DNA from: Allobosea sp. ASV33
Lineage (GTDB): Bacteria; Pseudomonadota; Alphaproteobacteria; Rhizobiales; Beijerinckiaceae
DNA: 42,804 bases
Direction: 5' to 3'
Assembly: GCF_016428755.1 (NCBI RefSeq)
Contig: NZ_JAELTI010000040.1
Coordinates: 1 to 42,804 of the forward strand
A program made the translations under genes and the position numbers. The notes under the pieces were generated by a model, which saw only the letters and a list, made by a program, of their open reading frames with translations, had not been told where the DNA came from and ran no database searches. Below, one piece after another: positions 7,770 through 15,472 of this stretch (position 1 is its first letter; each line of letters opens with the position of its first letter).

Positions 7770-8935
7770 CGGGTAGCCTCCTGGGGCAAGCGAAGTCGCA
7801 ACCGCAGCGCCGCATGGAGCAATGTCGCCGGATGGCCGAAGCCACCGGCCTTCATCGCCAGGAGGAGCGGCGAAGCTGCCTCCGCCATTGCTGCGTAGCC
7901 AAAGGGAAAGCCTGGCTCGAATTCCCCCGAAAGAGCGAGGCTGCTGATCGAGAGCCGCTGCAACACTGCGCCCATCGTGTCTCCGCCCGTGGCGAAGATC
8001 GCGTCGAAGTGCCAAGCTCTGACGGCCGCCCGCACCTCGTCCGTCAAGGCAGCCAGGATCGCGGCAGGATCGTCGCCGCGCGCTTGCGGAGCGCGCAGGC
8101 AAGCGATCTCGGCATCGGCAGCGAGGTCGGTGGAATGCTGCGCCACTTGGACGCCATTCTCCGCCAGAAACTCGCATTGCTGCCGGCTGACGGCGTTGGC
8201 GCTGCCGATAACGATCAGGACGCGACGGGCAAGTGGTTGGGGAGCTGAGGGGCGCTTGGGCAAAGCCGCGATCTGCGTCGCCAGCGCTTGCGCGAGGCCC
8301 GGAGAGCCGACCCACAGGATCGAGTCCGATTGAATAAGCAGAGCGACCCGACGATCGAGAACTTCCTGGCGGTCAGCGTCGAGGACCAAGATGCGGGAGT
8401 GGGCCAGCGCGGCGAGGACGGCCTCGTCGCTCATCCGCTGGGATGCGATGGTGACCGGTCCCAGCGTGGGATCAACGAGGTCGAGCAGGCGCGAGGTTCG
8501 CGCCGGGTGCAGTGGATCGCGGCCATAGTCCGTTTCCGAGACCGGGCGCCCGCCGACGAACTGAATGCCGCCGACCGTCTGACGTCCCGCTGCGGGAAAG
8601 GCCGGCGCGATGACGAGACGATCCCTGCCGCTGGCGTTGAACGCCGCCGCTATCTCCACCCTGACGTGACCGCGCAGGGTGGAATCCATCGTCTTGTAGA
8701 GGAGACTCCGTCCCGCCAGAGCAGCGATGGCCTGCCCGGTTGCCTTTCCGGCGGCACCCTCCGGCAGGCCGCGGCTGCCCGTATCGACCGCGACGACCGC
8801 CTCGGCCGTCTGCGCATGGGATCCGCGATGAATATGCGGCGTGAAACCGCGTTTCAGGAACGGGCCCGCTCCATCGGCCGCGCTCGTCAAGTCATCCGCT
8901 ACGATGCCGATCTGCAGGGAATTCGTCGTCGCCAT
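7766..8935 (-). CDS. Four-carbon acid sugar kinase family protein (DUF1537/OtnK-DtnK type)
   Basis: ATP-dependent kinase expected to phosphorylate a C4 sugar acid (threonate or erythronate) at the 4-hydroxyl. It has 389 residues, slightly short of the common 400-430. The N-terminal sugar-binding domain begins IGIVADDLTSAADG; the C-terminal nucleotide-binding domain has FATGGDTMGAVLQRL, the GEFEPGFPFG turn and KAGGFG (usually KSGGFG). First gene of a coupled operon with pdxA2 and a TIM barrel, and divergent from a LysR regulator 75 bp away. Which stereoisomer is used cannot be read from the sequence. Confidence 0.88.
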   Translation of the reverse strand: MATTNSLQIGIVADDLTSAADGAGPFLKRGFTPHIHRGSHAQTAEAVVAVDTGSRGLPEGAAGKATGQAIAALAGRSLLYKTMDSTLRGHVRVEIAAAFNASGRDRLVIAPAFPAAGRQTVGGIQFVGGRPVSETDYGRDPLHPARTSRLLDLVDPTLGPVTIASQRMSDEAVLAALAHSRILVLDADRQEVLDRRVALLIQSDSILWVGSPGLAQALATQIAALPKRPSAPQPLARRVLIVIGSANAVSRQQCEFLAENGVQVAQHSTDLAADAEIACLRAPQARGDDPAAILAALTDEVRAAVRAWHFDAIFATGGDTMGAVLQRLSISSLALSGEFEPGFPFGYAAMAEAASPLLLAMKAGGFGHPATLLHAALRLRLRLPQEATR

Positions 8936-8941
8936 GATGGT

Positions 8942-8962
8942 GAGAATGGCAGAATAATTCTC
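8942..8962. promoter_or_regulatory. Inverted repeat in kinase/LysR intergenic region
   Basis: GAGAAT-N9-ATTCTC, enclosing a second perfect 11-bp palindrome AGAATAATTCT at 8951-8961. It lies just upstream of the kinase start in the 75-bp divergent promoter region, a normal place for a LysR operator. Assignment to the neighbouring LysR protein is an inference. Confidence 0.5.
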
Positions 8963-8979
8963 GTTTAAAATCCATATGA

Positions 8980-9012
8980 TCTGACGAATATTGGTGATAA
9001 TTTCTGACGAAT
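8980..9012. repeat. Direct repeat TCTGACGAAT at the lysR start
   Basis: The 10-mer TCTGACGAAT occurs at 8980-8989 and again at 9003-9012; the second copy covers the ATG of the LysR gene. The start-to-start spacing of 23 bp is about two helical turns, so both copies present the same DNA face. This could be an autoregulatory site. Confidence 0.5.
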
Positions 9013-9892
9013 GAAGCGTTCTGAAATTCCCTCTCTCGACGATCTGCGCGCCTTGGAGGCGGTGGCCCGGCTAAGGTCGGTGCGGGCGGCTGCGACCGAG
9101 CTTGCCCTGACCCATGGCGCTGTCAGCCGGCGGGTTTCGAAGCTCGGCTTCGAGATTGGCATTCCTTTGCTCGAAGCGGATGGACGCGGCGTGCGGCCCA
9201 CGCCGGGCGGCGAAACCCTGGCGCTGGCCACAGGCCAGGCGCTCGGCTTGATCGCGGGCGCGCTCGCGGCCATCCGGACAAGCGCCGCGCCTGCGCCCAT
9301 CGTCCTGTCCTGCGAGCGCTCGCTGGCCATGCGCTGGCTGATCCCGCGCCTGTCCGAGTTCCAGGATGCCTATCCGGACATCGAGGTGCATCTCTCGACA
9401 GGTGGAGGCGCTCTGGATTTTGCGCGGGAAAGGGTGACGCTCGCGATCAGGCGGCTCGATTTCGCACTCGACCCGGACTGGGCGGTCACACCGCTGATGC
9501 CCGAGCGGGTCGGTCCCGTGATGCCGCCGTCGCTACGCCGAGCTTTCGATGGTGGCGACTATGCCGCACTGGGATCGAGAACCCGGCCGCAGGCGTGGCA
9601 GGCCTGGCTCAAGGCGCATCCGGACGTGCCTCGACCTCGCTCGATCCGGCTGCTGGACCATCATTTTCTGATGATGGAGGCTGCGCTCGGCGGCCTCGGC
9701 GTCGCGCTCTCGCCGCAAGCGATCGCGGTAAATGACGTCGCGGCAGGGCGGCTGGAGGCGCCGGCCGGCTTCACGCCGGACGGAACGTCCTATGGTCTCA
9801 TCCATCCCCGTTCCGCGATGGTGACTCAACAGGTCGCGGCGCTGCGGGAGTGGCTCACCGCTCAGGCGAACCTGTTCCCAGCCTCGCCCTAG
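9011..9892 (+). CDS. LysR-family transcriptional regulator (GcvA-like)
   Basis: 293-residue LysR-type regulator. The N-terminal winged helix-turn-helix (about 8-65) has SLDDLRALEAVARLRSVRAA, ATELALTHGAVSRRVSKLG and GRGVRPTPGG. The rest is the periplasmic-binding-like effector domain, starting SCERSLAMRWLIPRL, the form seen in GcvA-like members. The ATG has almost no Shine-Dalgarno sequence (ATAATTTCTGACGA precedes it), and a repeated 10-mer overlaps it. Being divergent from the kinase/pdxA2/TIM-barrel operon, it is probably its activator, responding to the sugar acid or a phosphorylated intermediate (inference). Confidence 0.9.
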   Translation: MKRSEIPSLDDLRALEAVARLRSVRAAATELALTHGAVSRRVSKLGFEIGIPLLEADGRGVRPTPGGETLALATGQALGLIAGALAAIRTSAAPAPIVLSCERSLAMRWLIPRLSEFQDAYPDIEVHLSTGGGALDFARERVTLAIRRLDFALDPDWAVTPLMPERVGPVMPPSLRRAFDGGDYAALGSRTRPQAWQAWLKAHPDVPRPRSIRLLDHHFLMMEAALGGLGVALSPQAIAVNDVAAGRLEAPAGFTPDGTSYGLIHPRSAMVTQQVAALREWLTAQANLFPASP

Positions 9893-9925
9893 GGCGGGTC
9901 CTGACGGCGCCGGCGCCCTTCGAGT

Positions 9926-11158
9926 TTACGGTAGCACGATGATTCCGATCGCCAGGGTCGCGATCGTCAGGGGGGCGCCGACTTTGAAATAGGTCCAGAA
10001 GTCGATGGTGATGCCGTCCTTGGCGGCACGCTCGGCGACGATCAGGTTCGCGACGGAGCCCAGCAGTGTGAAATTGCCGGCGAGTGTCGAGGCCATCGCC
10101 ACGACGAGCCAGGCGCGCTGGGGATCGTGCAGATGCTCGACGAAGGGCTTCAGTACGAGAACCGCCGGGACGTTGCTGACGAGGTTGGACAGGATCGCCG
10201 TCACGCCGGTCAGGATCGCGGTGTTGCCGAGGTCGAGGCGGGCGGCCTGCGCCAGCAGGTCGGGCGTCAACACGGCGTGCTCGAGCCCCCGCACCACGAC
10301 GAAGAGGCCGGCGAACATCAGCAGGAGCGGCCCGTCGATCTCGGCATAGACCTTGCGCGGTTCGATCCTGCGGGTGAGCAGCAGCAGCGCCGCGGCGCAG
10401 ATCGCCACCTTCGCCACCGGCTGGCCGAGGAAGAACAGGGCGATCATCGAGACGGAGACCAGCGCCGCCTTCGTCGCGAGCCAGCCGTGATAGTGAGCGG
10501 GAACCGTGACGCTGCGCAGCGCCTGCCGTGTCATGTACTCGCGCGGATTGAGCAGCAGCACGAACAGGATCGTCACCAGCAGCCCCAGCGCCGCGACCGG
10601 CAGCAGCGCGCCGGTGAAGGCGCCATAGGAGATGCCCGAGAGATTGCCGATGATCATGTTCTGGGGGTTGCCGGTGATCGTCGCCGTCGAGCCGACATTC
10701 GAGGCGAGCGCCACCGCGATGAGATAGGGCACCGGATTGCGGTCAAGCGCGCGGGTCAGCGTGATGACGATCGGCGCCATCACCAGGCAGATCGCGTCGT
10801 TGACGAGGAAGGCGGAGAGCACGCCGGTCGTCATCACCACGACCGAGAGCAGCAGCACCGGATGCCGCGCCCGGCCGGCTGCCCAGCCGGTCACCATGCG
10901 GAAGAAGCCCGAGAGCCGCAGATTGGCGACGACGATCATCATGCCGAGCAGCAATGTGATGGTGTCGAGGTCGATCGCCCGGTAGGCGTCCTCGAGCGAG
11001 AGCACGCCGCATCCGACCATGAGCGCCGCACCGATCAGCGCCGCCCCAGCACGGTCGACGCGCAAGCCGGGCATCCGGCCGATCGCAATGGCGACATAGG
11101 TCGCGAGGAAGATCGCGATCGCGAGGATCTGCGTCGCGTTGAGGCCCCAGCCGGTCAT
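9926..11158 (-). CDS. SLC13/ArsB/NhaD-like anion permease
   Basis: Integral membrane transporter of the ion-transporter superfamily, 410 residues with about 11 hydrophobic helices. The re-entrant-loop signatures are visible: LVNDAICLVMAPIV and ASNVGSTATITGNPQN in the first half, ILSNLVSNVPAVLVL and TLAGNFTLLGSVANL in the second, giving the family's internal two-fold repeat. Members carry arsenite, sodium/proton or carboxylates; sequence alone does not choose. Its start lies 6 nt after the MFS gene stop, so the two transporters share a transcript. No arsenic genes (arsR, arsC) are nearby, so arsenite export is not supported. Confidence 0.82.
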   Translation of the reverse strand: MTGWGLNATQILAIAIFLATYVAIAIGRMPGLRVDRAGAALIGAALMVGCGVLSLEDAYRAIDLDTITLLLGMMIVVANLRLSGFFRMVTGWAAGRARHPVLLLSVVVMTTGVLSAFLVNDAICLVMAPIVITLTRALDRNPVPYLIAVALASNVGSTATITGNPQNMIIGNLSGISYGAFTGALLPVAALGLLVTILFVLLLNPREYMTRQALRSVTVPAHYHGWLATKAALVSVSMIALFFLGQPVAKVAICAAALLLLTRRIEPRKVYAEIDGPLLLMFAGLFVVVRGLEHAVLTPDLLAQAARLDLGNTAILTGVTAILSNLVSNVPAVLVLKPFVEHLHDPQRAWLVVAMASTLAGNFTLLGSVANLIVAERAAKDGITIDFWTYFKVGAPLTIATLAIGIIVLP

Positions 11159-11164
11159 GTGCGA

Positions 11165-12478
11165 TCAGGCCATTCTCTCGCTCGCCGCCGGCACCGGACG
11201 AGCGCCGTGGTCGGTCGGCGGCTCATAGCCGCGCGTCTCCGGCATGGCAACGAGATAGAGGACGAGGCCGCAGGCCGCGATGGCCGCGAGCGTGACGAAG
11301 GCGGCGGAATAGCCGGCGGTGACGATGATCACCCCCGCCAGCGACGCGGAGATCGAGGCCCCGACGCCCTGGACCGTCGCGACGGCGCCTTGCGAGACGT
11401 TGAAGCGGCCGGTGCCGCGCGTCAGGTCCGCCACCACGATGGGAAACAGAGCGCCGAAGATGCCGGCGCCGACGCCGTCGAGCGCCTGCACGGCGACCAG
11501 CCAGAACGGGTTGTCCGAGACGACATAGAGCGCACCGCGCAGCGCCAGCACGCCGAAGGCGACCAGGAAGATCGGCTTGCGGCCCCAGGCATCGACCTTG
11601 GCGCCGACCATGATCGCCATCGGCACCATGACGCATTGCGCCGCGACGATGCAGATCGCGATCAGCGAGGTCGCCTGCTCCTTGCCGGCGACGCGGGTGA
11701 GCAATTGGCCGACGGAGGTGAGCATCGCGGCATTGGAGAGGTGGAAGATGGCGCAGAGCAGCGCGAACAGCATGAGATAGCGGTTCTGGAGCAAGGCCTT
11801 GAGGCCGGATGGCTTCTCGTCGTCGACGGCCTCGTCGAGGCCGCGGGCGAGATCGTCGTCGATCTCCTTCTCCGGCACCATCAGCATGGCGCCGATGCTG
11901 AGGACCGCGAGCACGGCCATGAGCCAGAATACCACGATCGGCCCGAAGAAATAGGCGGTCGCGCCTGCGATCGCGGCCGAGGCCGCATTGCCGAGATGGT
12001 TGAAGGCCTCGTTGCGGCCGATGCGCTTGGAGAACAGCTTCGGCCCGACGAGGCCGAGCGTGATCGCGGCCAGCGCCGGCGGGAAGATCGCGCCCGCGAT
12101 CGCGGCGACCGATTGCGTGCCGACGACGAGATAGAAATTGCCGATGAAGGGAAGCGCCAGGCAGGACAGCGTGACCGCGATGGCAGAGGCGATGACGATC
12201 GCCGGCTTGTGGCTGCCGCGATCGATCAGCGCGCCGGCCGGCGTCTGCGCGATCAGCCCGACGATGCCGGCGATGGTCATGACGAGACCGACCGTCGCCT
12301 CGTTCCAGCCCTGCTCAGGCCCGCGTACCGCGACCAGATAGATCGCGAGATAGGGGCCCAACCCGTCGCGCACGTCGGCGAGGAAGAAGTTCAGGGCGTC
12401 GAGGCCGAGAAGTGCCCGGGGGGACGGCGAACGTTCGCCCGATTTCGCCGGGGCGCCTGACTGGCTTTGCGTGGGCAT
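11165..12478 (-). CDS. MFS transporter
   Basis: Major facilitator superfamily permease, 437 residues from ATG 12478 (a TTG at 12496 is an alternative). About 12 hydrophobic helices; the first cytoplasmic-loop motif appears as GALIDRGSHKPAI, and the second half repeats it as GAKVDAWGRKP. The N-terminal tail (about 35 residues) is polar. It is transcribed with the anion permease immediately downstream. Substrate unknown. The family has exporters and importers and nothing in the neighbourhood decides between them. Confidence 0.82.
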   Translation of the reverse strand: MPTQSQSGAPAKSGERSPSPRALLGLDALNFFLADVRDGLGPYLAIYLVAVRGPEQGWNEATVGLVMTIAGIVGLIAQTPAGALIDRGSHKPAIVIASAIAVTLSCLALPFIGNFYLVVGTQSVAAIAGAIFPPALAAITLGLVGPKLFSKRIGRNEAFNHLGNAASAAIAGATAYFFGPIVVFWLMAVLAVLSIGAMLMVPEKEIDDDLARGLDEAVDDEKPSGLKALLQNRYLMLFALLCAIFHLSNAAMLTSVGQLLTRVAGKEQATSLIAICIVAAQCVMVPMAIMVGAKVDAWGRKPIFLVAFGVLALRGALYVVSDNPFWLVAVQALDGVGAGIFGALFPIVVADLTRGTGRFNVSQGAVATVQGVGASISASLAGVIIVTAGYSAAFVTLAAIAACGLVLYLVAMPETRGYEPPTDHGARPVPAASERMA

Positions 12479-12522
12479 GGGAGCGTCTCGCGGCAAGGAG
12501 AGGGGACGGAGGCGAAGAGACA

Positions 12523-12540
12523 GTCCGGCATGCGCCGGAC
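12523..12540. other. Perfect hairpin between OB-fold/PepSY gene and MFS gene
   Basis: GTCCGGC-ATGC-GCCGGAC, a 7-bp perfect stem, lies 45 bp upstream of the MFS start and 205 bp downstream of the preceding gene. There is no T-run on either strand, so it is not a canonical terminator; it could be an operator or RNA hairpin. The rest of 12479-12744 has no gene I can support. Confidence 0.4.
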
Positions 12541-12744
12541 AGGGTCATGGCGAGGACGTGGTGCGAAGGCCTTGTTCGGCGGGCGCGCCGCAACGCGCCG
12601 ACGATCGACATGAGAACGGGACCAGCCGCGAGGGACCGGGGATCGTGTCGAGAGCTTCGGTCAAGACGTCCCGACACGGCCGCGGCTTCAAACCCGCGGA
12701 GCGTGCGGCGGTTCCCGCCCGATCCGCGAAATCCTGTCCATGCG

Positions 12745-13191
12745 TCACTCGGTGCCGAGGCGCGGCTTCGCATGCCGCACCTCGCCGGCGAAGGTGACGT
12801 GCATTTCGAAAAGCCTGCCGCCCTTCGCTGCATCGATTTCGAAGTGCTTCGGCTTGCGGCGCGGCTCGCCATTCGGCTCGAAGCCGGCCTGGCGAACGGC
12901 ATCGATCGCCTTGTCCGGATCGGCCTCCGCCTCGGGGCCATGATGTTTGCCGGGCTTGGGCTTCGGCGTGATGTCGATCGCGGTTTCACCGCGCGTCAGG
13001 CGGCGCACCTTGATCTCGGAAGGTTTGCGCTCGCCTGCGATCTCGATGTTGTCGCCTGCGGAGAGGCTGATCAGAGCGAGACCTTCGGGCGTCAGGTCGG
13101 CCAAGAGCAGACCCTGGTCGGTTTCGAGGGTGAAGCGGTGGGCGAAGAGATCGCGCACCGTGCCACGGACATGAATATCCTGATGGGGCAT
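12745..13191 (-). CDS. Small OB-fold plus PepSY-like cytoplasmic protein
   Basis: 148-residue protein without signal peptide, from ATG 13191 with AGGA upstream. The N-terminal half (about 5-65: HVRGTVRDLFAHRFTLETD...) is a beta-rich, OB-fold-like segment. A Lys/Pro-rich linker follows (about 75-90), then a C-terminal part beginning DPDKAIDAVRQAGFEPNGEP that resembles a PepSY-type unit (GRLFEMHVTFAGEV). It is the second gene behind the sigma-54 promoter at 14004-14018 and follows the secreted OB-fold gene by 64 nt containing a hairpin. The domain calls are by pattern only; function unknown. Confidence 0.7.
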   Translation of the reverse strand: MPHQDIHVRGTVRDLFAHRFTLETDQGLLLADLTPEGLALISLSAGDNIEIAGERKPSEIKVRRLTRGETAIDITPKPKPGKHHGPEAEADPDKAIDAVRQAGFEPNGEPRRKPKHFEIDAAKGGRLFEMHVTFAGEVRHAKPRLGTE

Positions 13192-13213
13192 TGGAAGATC
13201 CTGTCTTGAGGAT

Positions 13214-13242
13214 GCCGGCCGCGTCTGAAATGGGCGGCCGGC
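13214..13242 (-). other. Intercistronic hairpin between the two OB-fold genes
   Basis: GCCGGCCGC and GCGGCCGGC form a perfect 9-bp stem around an 11-nt loop, in the 64-nt gap between the secreted OB-fold gene and the 148-residue gene. Without a U-run it is more likely an RNA-processing, stability or partial-attenuation element, which would lower expression of the second gene. Confidence 0.5.
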
Positions 13243-13255
13243 GCGTTTCGGAAGG

Positions 13256-13954
13256 TCAGCCGCGCGGCCCGGGAGGCGGCGGGGGCGGAGCGCGGTCATC
13301 CGGACGCGGCGGCTTAGGACGGCGCGCGTCCAGTTGCGCCAGGCGGTCCGGCGTGGTGCCGAGCGCGGTCGCCTCGATCACGGTGCCAAGCGCGCTCTTC
13401 GTGCTTTCGCCGCGAACCGAGATCGTCTGATCCGGCTTGAGCAGGTCGGCGAAGCGCTCAGCCTCATGTGGCGGCAGCCGCAGCTGAGCGCCGTTGTCGA
13501 GAGCCGCCCCGTTGACCTCGCCGCGCTTGCCATGCAGCACGGCGACGATCTTGCTGGTGACGACCTCGGAGGCGGTCGAGCGTTCCTCGGGGCGGCCCTG
13601 GTCGAGCACCACGGCGCCGGTCGCGTCGTTGGTGACCGAGACGGCGTCGATCAGCGGCAGGGCCCGCGCCTTGAGGCCGCGAACCGTGACCGCATCGCCC
13701 GGCCGCAGCGCGAATGCCGTCTGGCTCGAGAGATGCGGCGGCAACTTGATCTCGGTTCCATCGGCGAGCAGCAGGCCGTCGATGTCGCCGCGCGGGCTGA
13801 GCGTGTACTGCTTCACGACGCCCTTGGTCTGCGGAAGCTGGGAAGCGTCATAGGCCAGGCCGCCGCGGGCCTGCGCGAAGACGGTGGCGGCCCCAAGTGC
13901 CGTGCCACCCAGCAACAAGAGGGCGGCGGCAGTGGATCGAACGCTGTTCGTCAT
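13256..13954 (-). CDS. Secreted OB-fold-repeat protein under sigma-54 control
   Basis: 232 residues from ATG 13954. A Sec signal peptide (hydrophobic about 9-27) ends FAQA, predicting a periplasmic protein. Two beta-rich repeats follow: KGVVKQYTLSPRGDIDGLLLADG...LRPGDAVTVRG and TSKIVAVLHGKRGEVNGAALDNG...LKPDQTISVRG. Both have the same order (strand, G-x2-NG/DG turn, IKLPPH/LRLPPH, LxPGDxVxVRG), so this is a tandem OB-fold-like duplication. The C-terminus is a Pro/Arg-rich tail (about 210-232). It sits downstream of an NtrC-type activator gene with a TGGCAC-N5-TTGC promoter between them, so it is the likely output of that regulator. The ligand is unknown. Confidence 0.8.
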   Translation of the reverse strand: MTNSVRSTAAALLLLGGTALGAATVFAQARGGLAYDASQLPQTKGVVKQYTLSPRGDIDGLLLADGTEIKLPPHLSSQTAFALRPGDAVTVRGLKARALPLIDAVSVTNDATGAVVLDQGRPEERSTASEVVTSKIVAVLHGKRGEVNGAALDNGAQLRLPPHEAERFADLLKPDQTISVRGESTKSALGTVIEATALGTTPDRLAQLDARRPKPPRPDDRAPPPPPPGPRG

Positions 13955-14003
13955 GATTTCACCTGCTGTCGTGCCGGATGTCCGGCGGGATGACCATTCA
14001 TCC

Positions 14004-14018
14004 GCAACCGGTGTGCCA
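14004..14018 (-). promoter_or_regulatory. Sigma-54 (-24/-12) promoter
   Basis: On the minus strand TGGCAC-ACCGG-TTGC is an exact match to the core RpoN consensus TGGCAC-N5-TTGC. It lies in the 99-bp gap after the sigma-54 activator gene, and its -12 GC is about 50 nt before the ATG of the OB-fold gene at 13954. The activator is encoded next door, so a regulatory pair is very likely. Confidence 0.82.
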
Positions 14019-14053
14019 GCAGGCAGGCTGTTTAATTTCAAAGGCTTACGCGA

Positions 14054-15472
14054 TTAGTCGAGCTCTCGACCGTCCGTATTCCTGACGGCGCCCGTCACGG
14101 ATCCGGACGCCTCGCCGGCGTCGAGGCCGTAGCGCTCGATCTTGGTGTAGAGGAGCTGCCGGTTGATGCCGAGGCGCCGGGCAGCCTCGGTGCGGTTCCC
14201 GGCGCAGGTCAGAAGCGCGCGGCGGATCATCTCGGTCTCGAGCCTAGCCACAGCGGTCGGCAGGTCTCCATCAAGCCATCCGGCAGGCGGGGCGGTCGCG
14301 CCCGTGTCGACGCCGGCATCGCCCATATCCGCAACGTCGAGCGTATCGCCCCGCGCCAGCACGACAGCGCGGTCGATGGCGTTCTTGAGTTCCCGGATGT
14401 TTCCCGGCCAGGAGCGCGAGAGCAGATAAGCCGCGAGAGCCCCGGTCATCCGTTTCGGACGTTCGCCCGGACGCGCCGCCAGGCGCAGGAAATGCTCGGC
14501 CAGCGGCACGATATCGGCGAGCCGTTCGCGCAGCGGAGCGAGCGGGATCGTCAGCACGTTCAGCCGGTAATAGAGGTCTTCGCGGAAGAGGCCCTGCGCG
14601 ACGCGCTCGGGCAGCTTGCGATGCGTCGCCGCGACGATGCGGACATCGACCTGGACCGGGCGCCCCCCGACCGGCGTGACGATCTTGTCCTGCAGCACGC
14701 GCAGGATTTTTGCCTGCATCGCAGGCGGCATGTCGCCGATCTCGTCGAGGAAGAGCGTGCCGCCATCCGCATCGCGAAACGCTCCGTTGCGATCGGTGGT
14801 CGCGCCGGTAAACGCGCCCTTCACATGGCCGAAGAGCTCGGATTCGAGCAGATCGGAGGGGATGGCGGCGCAGTTGACGGCGATGAAGGGCTTGGGCTTG
14901 CGCCTGCTGTGTTCGTGCAGGGCGCGAGCGACGAGTTCCTTGCCGGTCCCGGTCTCGCCGGTGACGAGGACGGTGGTGTCGCTGTCGGCGACGAGCCCGA
15001 TCGCCTTCTGCACCATCCGCATCGGCTCGCTCAACCCGACCAGGGTGAAGCGCGAGGCAATCTGCCCGTCATCCGTTGCCGCCGGAGCCGTCTGCTCCAT
15101 CGCCCGCAATGCGAGCATCCGCGTCAGGTTGTCGGCGAGGTCGGCGCGGCCGATCGGCTTGGTGAGATGGTCGAAGGCGCCGAGCCTGATCGCCTCGATG
15201 GTGTTTTCCGCCGTCGCATAGGCGGTCAGGATCGTGATCGGGGGCGGCACGGGGAGCGCGCGGATCGCCTTGAGGACCGCAAGGCCGTCCATGTCGCCAC
15301 CCAGGCGCAGGTCGAGCAGGACCGCGTCGATCGTCTCGCTGCGCAGGCGGTCGAGGCCGGTTCGCCCGGATGCGGCCGTCGCGGCGTCGTAGCCGAGATC
15401 GCGCACCGTCTCCTCCAGGCTCTCCCGCAGCCCGGCCTCGTCGTCGATGATCAGGATGGTCGATGGCGCCAT
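14054..15472 (-). CDS. NtrC/ZraR-type sigma-54-dependent response regulator
   Basis: 472-residue activator of RpoN promoters. The receiver has the acidic pair IIDDE and phosphoacceptor Asp54 (AVLLDLRLGG). The AAA+ domain (about 145-380) has Walker A GETGTGKE, the sigma-54 contact loop GAFTGA (in GHVKGAFTGATTD) and Walker B GTLFLDEIGDM. The C-terminal Fis-type helix-turn-helix is AGNRTEAARRLGINRQLLYT. The start lies inside the 3' end of the sensor kinase gene (22-nt overlap), so they are co-expressed. Its probable direct target is the OB-fold gene immediately downstream. Confidence 0.93.
   Translation of the reverse strand: MAPSTILIIDDEAGLRESLEETVRDLGYDAATAASGRTGLDRLRSETIDAVLLDLRLGGDMDGLAVLKAIRALPVPPPITILTAYATAENTIEAIRLGAFDHLTKPIGRADLADNLTRMLALRAMEQTAPAATDDGQIASRFTLVGLSEPMRMVQKAIGLVADSDTTVLVTGETGTGKELVARALHEHSRRKPKPFIAVNCAAIPSDLLESELFGHVKGAFTGATTDRNGAFRDADGGTLFLDEIGDMPPAMQAKILRVLQDKIVTPVGGRPVQVDVRIVAATHRKLPERVAQGLFREDLYYRLNVLTIPLAPLRERLADIVPLAEHFLRLAARPGERPKRMTGALAAYLLSRSWPGNIRELKNAIDRAVVLARGDTLDVADMGDAGVDTGATAPPAGWLDGDLPTAVARLETEMIRRALLTCAGNRTEAARRLGINRQLLYTKIERYGLDAGEASGSVTGAVRNTDGRELD

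Noticed and set aside
9926..11158. Assignment of the anion permease as an arsenite pump
   Set aside because: No arsR, arsC or acr3 nearby and the motifs are shared by the whole superfamily.
10127..12460. Plus-strand open frame of 777 codons
   Set aside because: Asp/Arg/His-rich antisense product typical of high-GC DNA; two membrane transporters are encoded on the other strand.
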